The notes below the pieces were generated by a model that saw only the letters and a list, made by a program, of their open reading frames with translations, had not been told where the DNA came from and searched no databases. Position numbers and translations under genes: made by a program. From Camarhynchus parvulus (Eukaryota; Chordata; Aves; Passeriformes; Thraupidae), in the NCBI RefSeq assembly GCF_901933205.1, contig NC_044600.1:8408501-8472500 (forward strand): 64,000 bases of DNA. Direction: 5' to 3'. Position 1 is the first letter of the stretch. Every line of letters starts with the position of its first letter. Below are positions 50,401-62,613 of this stretch, piece after piece.

Positions 50401-52138
50401 GCCTCTTCTTTGTCCCTGGGTTTTTTTATGACACTATGTCACATCCTTAAGCCATGAATTTCACAGACTCCCCCTCACCTCCTGGGTGCCCCTGCAGCAT
50501 AAGGTCTGCCTGCAGCCACAGGGTCCTGTCTGCCATCTCCAGTGATCCCATCAGCACCCAGTGCAGGAATGTAACAGCCTTGGGGCTCAACTTCCCCAGC
50601 CTCTGCTTTCCCCATGAGGATGGGAAGGGGGGAAATGCAATAGGGCTTTCTCAGGCTGCCAAAGTGTTACAAGAAGTTAATTGGCACTTACACAGCATTA
50701 CTCAGTTACTGAGATTAATACCTTGGAAACTCTTTGAGAAAATTGTTCATTCTGCCTAAAAGCACACACCCAACAGCGTGCACAGTCCCACACCAAGCAA
50801 TAAGAATCCATAACACCTATAACCTGCTTGCTACATCCAGATTAGTGCACTGTGCACCTATGGGATCTCTCTTTCTCTGTCTCTGAAATGCCCTTTGTTG
50901 TAGTTTAGATCTTGGATGACCCACAGTACTAAGCAGGGATTCAAAAATCAATGCAAATCTCAGTGCTCTCCTGCAAGTCTCTGGCCATTATTTCCTGCTC
51001 ATCTCACCAAAACATTAGTCTTTAGCACTGAAGATCTGAACAGCCTTTAACACTTTTCTCTTTTTGCTCCATAGTCAAAAAGAGCAGAGGATAAGCAAGG
51101 TAAGAGTCTTCAGTTTCTTAAATCCTAATATCTTCTTTAGGCTTTATTATTGCTCTCTAATTTATTTTGACACCGTAAAAAAGCAATCTCAGTTTCTAAT
51201 CCAGTCAACATGGACTGTTCACATACTTAAAAGCAGAGCACACATTTACCTGCCAGGGCAGGGGACAGCACTTCTCATCAGTTGATCTGATTAATTCATT
51301 CCCCCAGGAACTGTGACCTCACCATAAACCCTTGCACTTCAAAAGTTCCCTTGGATTGAGCATCCCTAAATAACAGATACACCTGCTGCCACACCACAAC
51401 AGAGCAGCAAAACTGACCAAAACACTCTGCTCCAATCCTCCTCCAAAAGGAACAGAGGGAAAACAGACTTAATATTGAACAAGTGGCGGCCACAGGGCTT
51501 GCTACAGAAACAAAGGCACTCCTACATCATGGCAACGTGCCATCTATAAAAACTGGCCAGGACAAGCAGGCCAACCCTTGTCTTAGAGGCAATGAAGGGC
51601 ATGCATCCCACCTGTGCGTGGGAGTGACATGCATACACACACATATAAACACATGAAATATGTTGTACAAAAAGGAAGAGGACATGTACTTTTAAATGTG
51701 AAAACAAGCATTAACCCATCAGCATGCTTTGCTGCCTACACAGTGTGGACTAAACTGTCATGATACACATCTCTCTTACTGGAGCCCTGCCATTCTCTTC
51801 TCAGAGTCCTCCAGCCCTGTTTATATTCAAAGGTCAAGAGATTTATGTAATTTTGCTTGATCTAATCACCAGTTTGCAAACATTCCCAAAAATTTGGCAG
51901 TTACTATCACCAGTTTTAACTGGAGAGCCATTTTCTGGCTCCATTGTCTCAGTCTTACAAGGTCATTTCCAGTTCTGTGACCTTATGCCTTACCTGCCAT
52001 CCCCAATTAAAATATGGGGGAAGATTACCAAGAGACAAGTGCATAATTTCAGAGAAAATTTAAAGCCAGAAGCTGACAGAGGCTGGAAGAAGCAAAGAGA
52101 GGAGATAGCTATTTCTTTTCTCCAGGGTTGCAACCTCA
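47416..52138. other. noncoding sequence, no gene seen
   Basis: AT-rich unique DNA with A-runs (for example about 48811-48820) and a pyrimidine-rich stretch at 49100-49175. A few CpGs gather at 50287-50368. Many short overlapping frames at 48430-49360 reflect low-complexity A/G-rich DNA. No exon, LTR or RNA gene is recognised. Confidence 0.5.
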
Positions 52139-52182
52139 GTTTCAAAAGCCCCACAGTTTCAAAAGCCCCTTGGTTTCAAAGC
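52139..52182. repeat. 17-bp tandem repeat, 2.6 copies
   Basis: GTTTCAAAAGCCCC plus three variable bases occurs at 52139-52155 and 52156-52172, followed by a partial copy GTTTCAAAGC to 52182. Confidence 0.85.
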
Positions 52183-53215
52183 AGGATCTTTCAAGTGCCT
52201 GTGCTACTGCACTGCCTGTCTCTGTTTGTGACATGTGCAGCCACAGTATTTTAATGGAGCCCAAAGCCCAGTTTTTAATGCAGACACTTGTGCTGGGGTC
52301 TGGATTTCTGCAGCTGACATGACTCTAGGGAACAGCTTTCATTGCAAATAAAAGCCAGAAAAATGTTTCTTCCCTGACAAGGATTTTAAGCAAGTGGAAT
52401 CCACTGTAGCCCAGCACGTGCAAATAACTAAGACACAGCTATGAACTAGAAATCATTCCAGGTTGATTACAAATTAAAGTGATGTACAGGCACATGCTGT
52501 AGGCTCACTCTCCTCCTATTGCTTCACACATTACAACAAACATTTATTGGTAGTGGAATTAACTTCACCTTGACATCTCTCTGGGGAGAAAGGGGCTTAC
52601 ATACATCTGTAACGTGGGCCCCTAAATAACCAGGCTCCAGAGTGTGCTGCTTGCTGCTACTCCACATCACTGCCATCACTAAAGCCCTGAACTAAGCATT
52701 TCAGAAAGCAGGATCCAAATCACTGTCAATCCCCTGCCATTCCACAAGAACAAAGTGGACAGACAGGGCAGCAGCAATTTAAGATGTCTTGCATGAAAAC
52801 TTTAGGAACTGGTACAAACATCTGGGGGCACAGCACACCCAAGCCCTCCCTAGATCATGATCCTTGTGCAGCAGCAGAGTTTGTATCCACACTCACCCTG
52901 AACAAGCCCCAAAACCAGCAGATAAATGGGTCCAATTCCTTCTGCCTCTGCTGAGGCCAGGGGAGGATCAACCAACTACATATTACTCGTCTGTATTTTT
53001 ATAGCACTTGCTATGTGCTTCTTAAACAGTGAGTAAAACTGAAAAGTCTTTTCAGTTTACATGTACCTTCCTCCTTACCATTTGCTCACTCAATCCTCAG
53101 TCTCCATCTGTGTGGAGCCAACATGCCCACCATGCCTTATGCCCACCTTGCTGCTCAGTCACACGCTCTGATGGTGAATTCCCCAGGGAGGTTAGTGCAG
53201 CCAGCCCCACTGCAC
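52183..53215. other. noncoding sequence, no gene seen
   Basis: Mixed-composition unique DNA. The plus frame 51760-52254 (164 codons) ends here; it crosses the tandem repeat and has no domain. Confidence 0.45.
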
Positions 53216-53252
53216 CAGCAGTAAAAAATCAGCAGTAAAATCAGCAGTAAAA
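53216..53252. repeat. 12-bp tandem repeat, three copies
   Basis: CAGCAGTAAAAT-type units occur at 53216-53229 (with two extra A), 53230-53241 and 53242-53253 (last base G). An A-rich tract follows at about 53277-53309. Confidence 0.85.
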
Positions 53253-56200
53253 GGGTGGATTCCCATCTCAGAGGATAAAAAAAGATTTTTTAAAAAGGAA
53301 AAAAAAAAGGTCTGGCCAACTCATACTAGCTAGCCATGGAGAACTTCCAGATAAACATTTTGACATGATGAGTTACAGCAGCATGGAAAATCAGTGCTAG
53401 CAAAGGCAGAAGCTTCTTGCAAAGTGTGTGCTTTACTAACTTCTGGATCCATTGGAATGCCTTACCTTCTTCAAGTTCCACAGGAACAGAAGCCACTAGG
53501 TTGCCTTAATTTCTATGCAGCAAAACAACACATCTGAGTTGCAAGTCCTGAAGACTCAATTGAGAAACCAGGTGTTCAGTGATGTTGTGCCTCATCCTCC
53601 CCCTCCCATATTGCCCATGGAGACAGAGACCCCCAACTAGGGGAAGGCAGGAGATGACAGTGACGAACCACAAGCTAGAAACAGCTGAGATCCAGTTGGT
53701 TAAGAAATCGAGTGTAAGATATCTGCAGAGACACCTTGAAAACATTCACCCCAAACTCATACTTCCTAAAACCTGTGGTATTCCGCTGCAGACCAAAGAG
53801 TAATTCAGACCTGACTCTGTGCTACAAATATTCCCAGCACAATTTGCCTGGTTTCACTATGGGAATTCAAGATAAATCTCAACAACTAATTCCCAAACAG
53901 AATGTTTTTAGCACGTGGGTGATCTAAGGCATGTGGAATCTTCCGAGAACTTCACAACATCCATATGTCAGATTTTTATATATAGGTGCTCCATACGGCA
54001 TATGGATTGCATCACTTCACAGCTGCTGATAATAGTTTAAGAAAAAAAAGGTACAAAAAGCCTGGCTTTCCTACAGCTGAAGTACCAGAGCCATTTTTAA
54101 AATGTTCAACTAGAACCCACAGACCAGTGTGACATAGAAATTACCCTCTAAGGAGTCCAGCTCACATCGTACCTGAGGCGCTTCAGCCTTTTGGGTGCAT
54201 TTCTAACTTTTCTCCCATGTCTCCAAGACAAAACCCAAGACTACAGCATGGGACAGGGATTCTTATTGCCCCATTAGGCAGGGAGAGGAAGCAGTAGTTA
54301 TCACCAGTCACAGTCCCTCATCCTCACCCTCTTCCATGCCAGGTGCCCTTCAGCAAGCCAAGGTCAGGCTCACCCTATGCTCCCTGAACTGTGTATACGA
54401 AGGAGGGAGAGACTGGGAGAAGAAAAGGTGTTTTAAGGGCTTATTTTACTTCTCATTATCCTCCTCTGATTCTGTTAGTAATAAATTCACTTTGCACCTC
54501 TAAGCTGAACCTGTTTTGCCCTTGGAGTGTTTTCTCCCACTCCTTATCTCAACTCATGAGCCCTTTATTAATTTTTTTCTCTCCTCTTCCTAGCTGTGTC
54601 AGGGTACTGTGAGTGTGCAACTTTTGTGGGTACCTGAAGTTTAGCCAGCGTCAAACCACAACATCTCCAAACTACAATGAAGACTTTGGCCTTGCCCACA
54701 TGGCTGGGCACATTTTCTAGCACTGTCATCTTCACATACCTCCTGATAAATCACTGCCCTGGTACCAGCATCCCTGGCTCACCCTCTTGCTGTTTTGAGC
54801 TGAGAACTATTTAATCAACAGGAATTGAACATACATAAAGTTCTATGCCTTGAGAGAATTTTATTTTTGTTATACATCAAAAAGGCATGTTTCTGGTTTG
54901 TCAGGCAGGTTTCATTTACACAGGCTTGCAGCACTTGCACACAGCTCATTTTATTCTCAGCTTGCCTCCAGAGTGACTGTAGGAGTGCATCCATATGGCC
55001 AGGGCTTTAGAGCTAAACTGGAAGTACCAAAACAGAGACGCAACTTCGATGCAATTATATGCACTGCTTCAATTTCCACATTGGGAAGCACACAGCAGCT
55101 CACTCCCACCACATCCGCAGAGGAGCACGTGGTGCCAGAGGGGTCTGTGGCAGAGCCAGGATCTGCTGCTGCTCTGCTGCTCACACCATGCCAGCCTCAG
55201 GGGGCTCCTCAACCACAGCTTCACAGGCCTCCATCAGCCACCACACCTATGGCTGCCGGAGAAACACTGTCACCACCTTTCTGCAGCCTAAGGATCACAG
55301 GGAAAAGCTAAAGGTGGAGCACCTATGGCTGTCTCTTGACCCTCAGTAAGTGAGCACTGAAACTCTGCTGAATGTTCCTCTCCAGTGATGCCCAAAGACA
55401 GCTTGGGCCACTCATCAGGCTCCTCCATGCAGATGCCCACAGCACCCAGCTGTGAGACCCTCACAGTCCAGGATCAACAGGACTCTCCTGTAGGCAGCGC
55501 TCAGACCCAGGCACAAGTGACACTGGAAGTTTCCTGTGCTGAAATGAGAGGAATCCATTGGTCTGCCTCCAATCTCTGCACTGAATTCTACCAGCAGAGC
55601 ATAATTCCTTCAAATGCTCTGAAAGCAATAAAAACTTTCCTATTTTTTAATAAGCTTGCATTTTAAACCACTTCATACATATATAGGTATATGTTTGTCT
55701 GTGTGTATATATCTCAAAACATAAAACAAATTGAATTTCTCAGTGAAGAGTGAAAAACGGAAATACCTAAGACTATTACTCACAAGCCAATTCATCTCCT
55801 CAGAACCTGGAGTTCAAAAATCCCCAGTAAGGAGTTTGATAAGAAAATTTAATGACTTTGCATAGACGTATCAACCTCCTTTTATATTGCCAGTGATCAG
55901 ATGACAGACATTCCTTGCTAGATTTTTTAGGTACTTGCTCATTTGCATGCACTCCAGAATAACCCATTAAAGGCTGCCTTTTCTTGACAAACTTTTGCTT
56001 CTGATAAATGGCCAACTCTGCTGGCCTGACTTCATGACAGTCCTTGGTCCTGACAGCTCAACTTAATTAACCCACTTAATTTATTGATCAAGCCCACAGC
56101 AAAGGAGTATTCCGTATTCCCCATTAAATAGGATTTTTATCACCCCTAGTTATATGACTAAAGGCCTTCCTAAAAATTGAAATTTAGTTAGCAGCTTCCA

Positions 56201-57301
56201 TGCTGCCCATCCAAAAAGCTACTTATGAAGAGGAAAAGAGACTAAAAATGACTTGGTGATTTTAGATAATGACCAGGTTGGGCTGTAAGTTGAAGTCATT
56301 TTCCTGTTTCACCAAAAAACGCATTGCAAAGCAGTAAGGAATCCTTGAAAAGCTGTTCTGAGGACTGTCTCTTCCATTGGACTATGCTCTGTTATATTTG
56401 TGTCACTTGGAGCAAACCAGACCATTTTATTTGTGCAAACTCTGACAATTATTTCACTTGGAAAGCGCAGATTATTTAGTGCTACAATATTTCCTGGATG
56501 ATTTATTAATATGGATGTAAAACCTTGCAGTTAAAAATAAAACATACAAGGCAGCAAACCATAGGCTGAAGCAGATAAATGAAAGACCAGCATAGTCTTT
56601 AAATCTAAAATTAACAAATCACATTCAGATGAAAGACATTTGGGTAGATCAATTCCCCTGCTACCTAAGCCCCAAAGTGCCTTTCCCTTTGCAATCAAAC
56701 AACCAGAGGCTGTTAGAAACTGGCAGGAAATTATAAGCCTAACCAGCCAGATCAGAAAGCTGACACACCACACACCCTACACATTAGCCTTGCTGTCTGC
56801 AATACACAGCTCTCTACAGCCACATCTGTTTGCAGAAAGATGCAAATGAGGTTTAACTCTTGCAATAGCCTAGCCACTGGAGGATAATCAGAATAAATAC
56901 TGTTTCTGTGCTAATCACGTTTTGTGTTTTTGCTATAAAACCGATTTGTTCAGGGAAGCTTGACTAAACAGATAAGGACAGGTAGACTGGACAAAGGTTA
57001 AATGGTCTTGTCCCAATTGCATACAGTTTAATTTCTAGATAAGAAACAGAAATCCTTTTTTCATAGGATTCAGGTCATAACATTCTAGCATTAATATGCT
57101 AGATACTTTACAACTGCCACTTCATTTTCTTTCTAAAATGTTTTTAAACCGGTGGCAAGCAGGATGAAAACATTTTCTATAAATCTATCCAGCATCTGAG
57201 ATCACCTGAGTTTTGTGAGCAGCAAGTTGGGGGAGAGGCCCCATTTGGTCACTGTGTGTGTTTTCAGGCTGTTTTCCATCAGTCTGCTGCAGGAAGGCAG
57301 C
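53253..57301. other. noncoding sequence with a GC-richer patch
   Basis: The patch at 55020-55560 holds three overlapping open plus frames (54850-55311, 54995-55291, 55059-55349), which points to compositional openness rather than coding. An imperfect AT/TG-rich simple stretch lies at about 55676-55714. The AT-rich DNA at 55800-56160 is repeat-free and could be conserved. Confidence 0.45.
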
Positions 57302-57383
57302 CGTGCTCCCGCAGGAGCCTCAGCGCTGCTCACACCTTCCCTGCGGGCCGGGAGCATCGCTCTGCTCAGCCCCCAGAGACACG
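57302..57383. other. CpG micro-cluster
   Basis: Seven CpGs (57302, 57310, 57324, 57344, 57349, 57358, 57382) in 82 bp of GC-rich DNA, with little CpG on either side. Two plus frames cross it (57215-57400, 57256-57492) without recognised products. It could be a small regulatory element or part of an unrecognised exon. Confidence 0.35.
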
Positions 57384-60300
57384 GGCTGCAGGCAACCTGA
57401 GCAGCTTCATCCAGATGGAAAAATCAGATGACAATCTTTTTTTATCCCAGCCTCGAATCTATCTAACTCTGGCAGGTAGCAGTCTAGGCTAACACATTAT
57501 TATGCTTAATTCCTCTCACAGAGCAGAAACCAACTGTTACTATTTCCCCTTGCTGTGCAAGTTTTAGGAGGCACAGGTCCAGAGCCACAAGGCATTGCCT
57601 CTCCTCTCCCAGGAGCTGCACACCCTCTAACACTTTGGCTGCAGCACACACCCTGACCCTGCACAGGGAGAGCTCTGCACTTCCCACCAGAAGGGGCCAC
57701 AGTCCTCAGCTCTGCAATTCTCATTACAGACCCCAGTGGTGGAGCTGCCTGCTCCAGCTCCATCTCTGCCAACAACGGACAGCCTTGTCCTGGTCCCCAG
57801 CGTCAGCAGAGATGCAGGGGAATCCTTCAGTGGAAGAATCCTGCACCCTTGGCCACCCCTAAGCCGAGCCTGCAGTCCCACAGACAGAGCCAGAGCTGGG
57901 GCTCCAAGGCTGTGCTCATGAGTACATGTCAGAAAAAGAGGCACATGCATCTTGCAAGCAGGTCTCTTTTCAATTTTTCATCCCTGAATGGCTTTAACTG
58001 TATCTCCTAATTAAAACACACACTGTTTTTAGTCTACAGATGCAGATAAAGAGAGCATGGAGTCTGGAAGCTCTCTGTTTACACACCACAAATCACATCA
58101 CAAATATCCAAAAGTGCATTTGACTATCCAGGGGATGGGGCTTTCAGCCCTTTGAGGCCACTAAATTACTTCTGACAACAAAGAACATTCTGAAATTAAC
58201 TTTGAAAGATGTCTCTGTTTTATTAAGATGGAGGAAACAAAAGTGATAGTTTGTGCTTCTTGGCAGCATTTCTGTCCCTGAAACATGGAGAATTGATTCC
58301 TGTAGGACTTTTGCAGAGATCTGGCATGGTGCAAGAGCCTGGAATTGGAGAGTTCCTCATTTACAGTAATTACATTTAAAAGTGGGTAGCAGGGCTTGAT
58401 CTGTGACAAATGCACAAGGAGGGAAACTGCATGTGATGACAGCAGAATCGACAGGATGCTGCTTTCCCGAAAGGCCAAAATTAATTGCTCCTTTCCACCC
58501 CTTCCCATTTCCCCCAGCCTTTGCTGAAGCAGCTCTGCATGGACACAAGCTATAGGGCAGTAAGTGCATCTGTATTCACACACAGCAGATCACATCAGCC
58601 ATCAAATGCTGCCCTGCAGTGTTCAGTGGAACCACAAAGCACATACAGTGACAGACCCTGGCCCACACACACATCAAAAAGAGCTGCCCTGCTCCTCCTC
58701 TCAGCACACACTTGGCCATTCCCAGGCCTGCTCCCCTTAGACACTCCTGCACAGCTGGGAGAGATGGGTATTTGATGCAGGGGGACTTAAACTACAGGCT
58801 CCCTCCTCAGGGTCAGGAGAAAGTTTCTTTGCCTTATGCCCATTTGGCAAAGTGGGAAAACAACATCTCTGTTATTACAGCACACACAAAGCACAAGTCA
58901 CTAATTGGCTCTAATCACATTGCTGTAAACACTGACAATAACCCAGAATTCAAAGGCCTCCCTGTTAGAAAGAACTCAAAGGGATTTGTAAGACCTAAAG
59001 CTGTGCCACAGCTAAGGTTCAGCTTGGACCACAGCCTGTGAGTGGCTCCTGTAGCAGAAGGATTTTCTGCTTTCACACCTATGAGGAGGGAGGGATGAAT
59101 TTTCCATTGCAAGCTTCTCCTACAGCATATAAAACTCACTTATGCACAACATAAAATAACCCAAATCTAGGAACTGGGGAGACATGCCACTTCTTTGATG
59201 TCAATAGATGGCATATAAAATAATAAGCTATTAACAGCTGTAGTCTTGATTCCACTTCACTGTATCAAGGGCAAATCTGGGGCAAAGATTACAACACATC
59301 ACCTGCATCATATAAAAACATGGGAAATCTTTCTTGTATGAAAACTTCTAAGCTAAGGAAGAAGATGGAGGTACCATCCTTAGAGCATTATTTCAAAATC
59401 TGCTCAAGTCAAAGCTGCCCAGTGTAGGTGTTTCTGTTAAGCAGCCCAAAGTTTGGTCCAGCCCCAGTTCTCACAGTGGAGTCTGCTTTCTGCTCCAAGG
59501 CAGTACAAGCAATACCTTTGAACCCCAGTGTATTTAAAAGCTACGTAGACCCCTCTATAACTTAGGCATGGAAGTAACTCAGGTGGTACTCAGCTATCAG
59601 AAACTCCCCCAGTATTTCAGCTACTCAAGGATATTTTCACAAGAGTATTAGGAGCTGTTAAAACTCTTGGTATCCTGAATTCACAGCACTGCAGTGTACA
59701 TAAAATTATTAATTTTAATTAAAATGATAAAATAGTCTAAAGCAATAGAAACATCCAATTTTTGTAATTAAAGTAATGCAGAAAAAAATTGCTTAAATGG
59801 TTCCAGAACTAAATTTCACAATGGTGATGCCATTTTAAAGTTACAGGGTTTAGAAACTAGGTTGCACTTTTAAGAAACTCTTTAATAATTCAAGACCTTT
59901 CAAGGTCAGAGAGAAAGCAGTGATACAGTGATTTCTCTTCTTGAAATTTGAGAGCTCTGTTTATTCCTCTCATATACATGCATACATATTCCAAGAGTTA
60001 CCATGGGATCTCACCAGCCAGGGTCAACGTGTCAAGTCAGTGGACACAGCCTACTACTGTGTACCTGCAGCTTCACTTCAAAGCAGCACTTGTTTAAAAT
60101 ATTCAGCTCGGTGCACCCTTGATAACAGGGCCAGGTAAGTTCTTCCCCTTCAAATTCAAGGCAATGCATTATCCAGAAGTAGCTGGAATGACCAATAATT
60201 TTCTCCCTGGCTCCTCTGAAATAGTTATTCAGTATTTATTTTCAGGATTGCTTTTTCATGGTAAAAACATAACTTACCTCTAAAGCTTCTGGAACAGGAA

Positions 60301-62573
60301 CCTTTTTTTCAATATGTTTAAATGTTGTTTAGTGTAGAAGGGAGCCAATCTCTGAATCTTTTAAATGCTACTCCAAGGAAAACAGTGATAGTACCTATTG
60401 CCTGCAGAAAAACATAAATAACTCCCAATTAACTGTCACTGAAGCACAGCTTCAGTTTGAGATTTAGTGGATTGAGTACTTTCATGGGAGTGTTCAACTC
60501 CCAAGCAATCAATCACACCATTGCAAAAGCCATCCAGAGCAAGCAAGAAAACTTTGGAGAATTACAGAGCAAAAAACTACACACGTAAGTGCCAGGAAAA
60601 GGGCTCTGATACTTCATGGAGAGCTACAGAACAAAGCTCCTTATGATAGTGGTCAAAAATAAAATGCACAGGTAGGCTACACAAAATAATATTTTGACAC
60701 TTTCATACAAGCATTGGGCAAAGAAATGTGTGAGGGAGACCCTTCCTTATCTTGCCCACACTGCAATGTCTGCTTTGACAAAGGAGTGTTGAGGAAACCT
60801 TTCTTCCTTCTGTGCTAAAATACCCTGGCTGGCCCCTGTTAGAAGAAATCATTTTGAAAGGCTGACATTCATGCAATTAAAAGCCAATCCCCCAACTGAG
60901 TGTGGACACAGGCTAGAAAAAGTGCTGGCATGCCCAAAAGCAAATTCTTGTTCAAATTCAGACACATATTGACAGCAAATTACTGACACAACACCTTGCT
61001 CTATGAGGGAGATCACTCCCCATTTCAAGCAGTTCCCTGCTAGTTGGATTCTCTGTTCTGCCTCCAAAGAGCCAAAACACAAGTTCCCTCCCTCTACCTG
61101 ATGTTAGGAAAAGCCCATTCCCTTTTAGGAGACAGCAACTAGAAAGCAACAGGAGCAGGCACAAAAAATCAGTGCAAATGTAGGAGGCACAATCCCAGCA
61201 GCTCCCTCTGTCCTGTCTTTTATCACAGAATTAAGAATAGTGTTGGCAAGCTCTCTGTAAAGTTTATTTGGTGACTTTTTACATTTTTAAATGCAATTTT
61301 GGTAGGTTTGTTTTTGCATGGATCTGTCAGTGTGTTATGTATAAAATGACAATTCAAGTCTCAAGCTATCAGCCTCTTTCTGCCAAGTGACAAATAACGG
61401 ATGCTTAAAAAAGTCTCGTGGCATTCCAGAGAGCTAAAGAATAATGAGTCACAATCTCAAAACTTAAAATTACTTTTCCTTTCCCCCCTTCCCTTTTTTC
61501 TGCTCCCACCTTCCCCCAGTTGCTCACAGGAGGGGTTTAGGTCATGGGGCTCAAGAAAAGAGAATTCTCATTTTGGAGTTTTAGCATAGAGTTTTCAAGT
61601 ACCAGCAAAACCTCATTTTCACTTGCACATTACATGGGGCTTTGTCATTAATTTGCACAAGGTGTCAAAAGAGTAGAAGATAAGCTGTAACACCCTCCCC
61701 CAAGCTACACTCTGCTGTTAGATTGAAAAGGCCAGGGTAACAAAGGTGCTAATAAAATGTAAGCAGTGTTTCCCTCCTCTGGAAAAACCTTGCCAGTGCC
61801 TAAGGAAAATAATTAAGTTTGTACAAGAATTATATGAAACATATGTGTTAAGCTTTATTCCTTATTTCTATTTGCTTTTTTTCCCTATGTTAATTTTTTT
61901 AATATCTTTTCCAATTCAGGAATCCTGTCCAATGCTAGGAGCAATATCCAGGAGGAAACCATAAGAAATCCTTCTATATTGTCAGAAAATAAGTATGATG
62001 TTGCACATCCATGCAGTCTCTAGAAGAGCAGAAAGAGAATGCAACACCAGGCAATTGTTGATCCCATCTCCAAGGCACTGATTTCTCAAGCACTGAGATG
62101 ATGCAGATTCATATTGAAACCAGAACAAAAAAGCAAAACAAAACCAGCAAAGAAAACTCCCCTATGTTAGTAAAAATAAATAAATCCTCCTAGTCATTCT
62201 ATCCTGGCCCCTATTTTTACAGCTGTGCTCATCACCTATGCACTCGAATTGAACAGAAAGTAAATTCATGAAATTTCACCACAGAGCATTTTCAAACCCC
62301 AGGCTTTCCCATGCCTCACCAAACTTCCTGTGCTCCACAATAGCAGCACCTTCAGCTGGGACAAACCCCCTGAGTGCTCCATCTCTTCTCTGGCACTTAC
62401 TGAGCCCAGCTCTGCCTCTCCTGCTCAGCCCACCTGGGGACAGGCAGGAGGGCCCATTAGAGAGCCTCAAATCCAACGTTCCCTACACACTGAGGCCACT
62501 GAAGTCATGAATGTGACTTATAACACAAAGGTTTTAATCCAGCCCGGTGTTTTCATCTTTTTGGCCTCGCCAG
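57384..62573. other. noncoding sequence, no gene seen
   Basis: GC-richer patches at 57560-57910, 58480-58830 and 62280-62500 have overlapping frames on both strands with no recognised product. AT-rich DNA between them (59150-62250) has no identified repeat, exon or RNA gene. A pyrimidine-rich tract lies at about 61474-61518. Confidence 0.5.
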
Positions 62574-62613
62574 AATAAATAAATAAATAAATAAATAAAT
62601 AAATACATACATA
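62574..62613. repeat. (AAAT)n microsatellite
   Basis: Seven perfect AAAT units (62577-62604), preceded by AAT and followed by an ACATACATA variant end. Probably polymorphic. The array starts at an AATAAA word, so a retroposed tail origin is possible, but no retroposed body is recognised upstream. Confidence 0.93.

Noticed and set aside
54850..55349. Three overlapping open plus frames of 96-153 codons
   Set aside because: Openness of all three frames reflects base composition; none shows a recognisable motif or credible exon borders.
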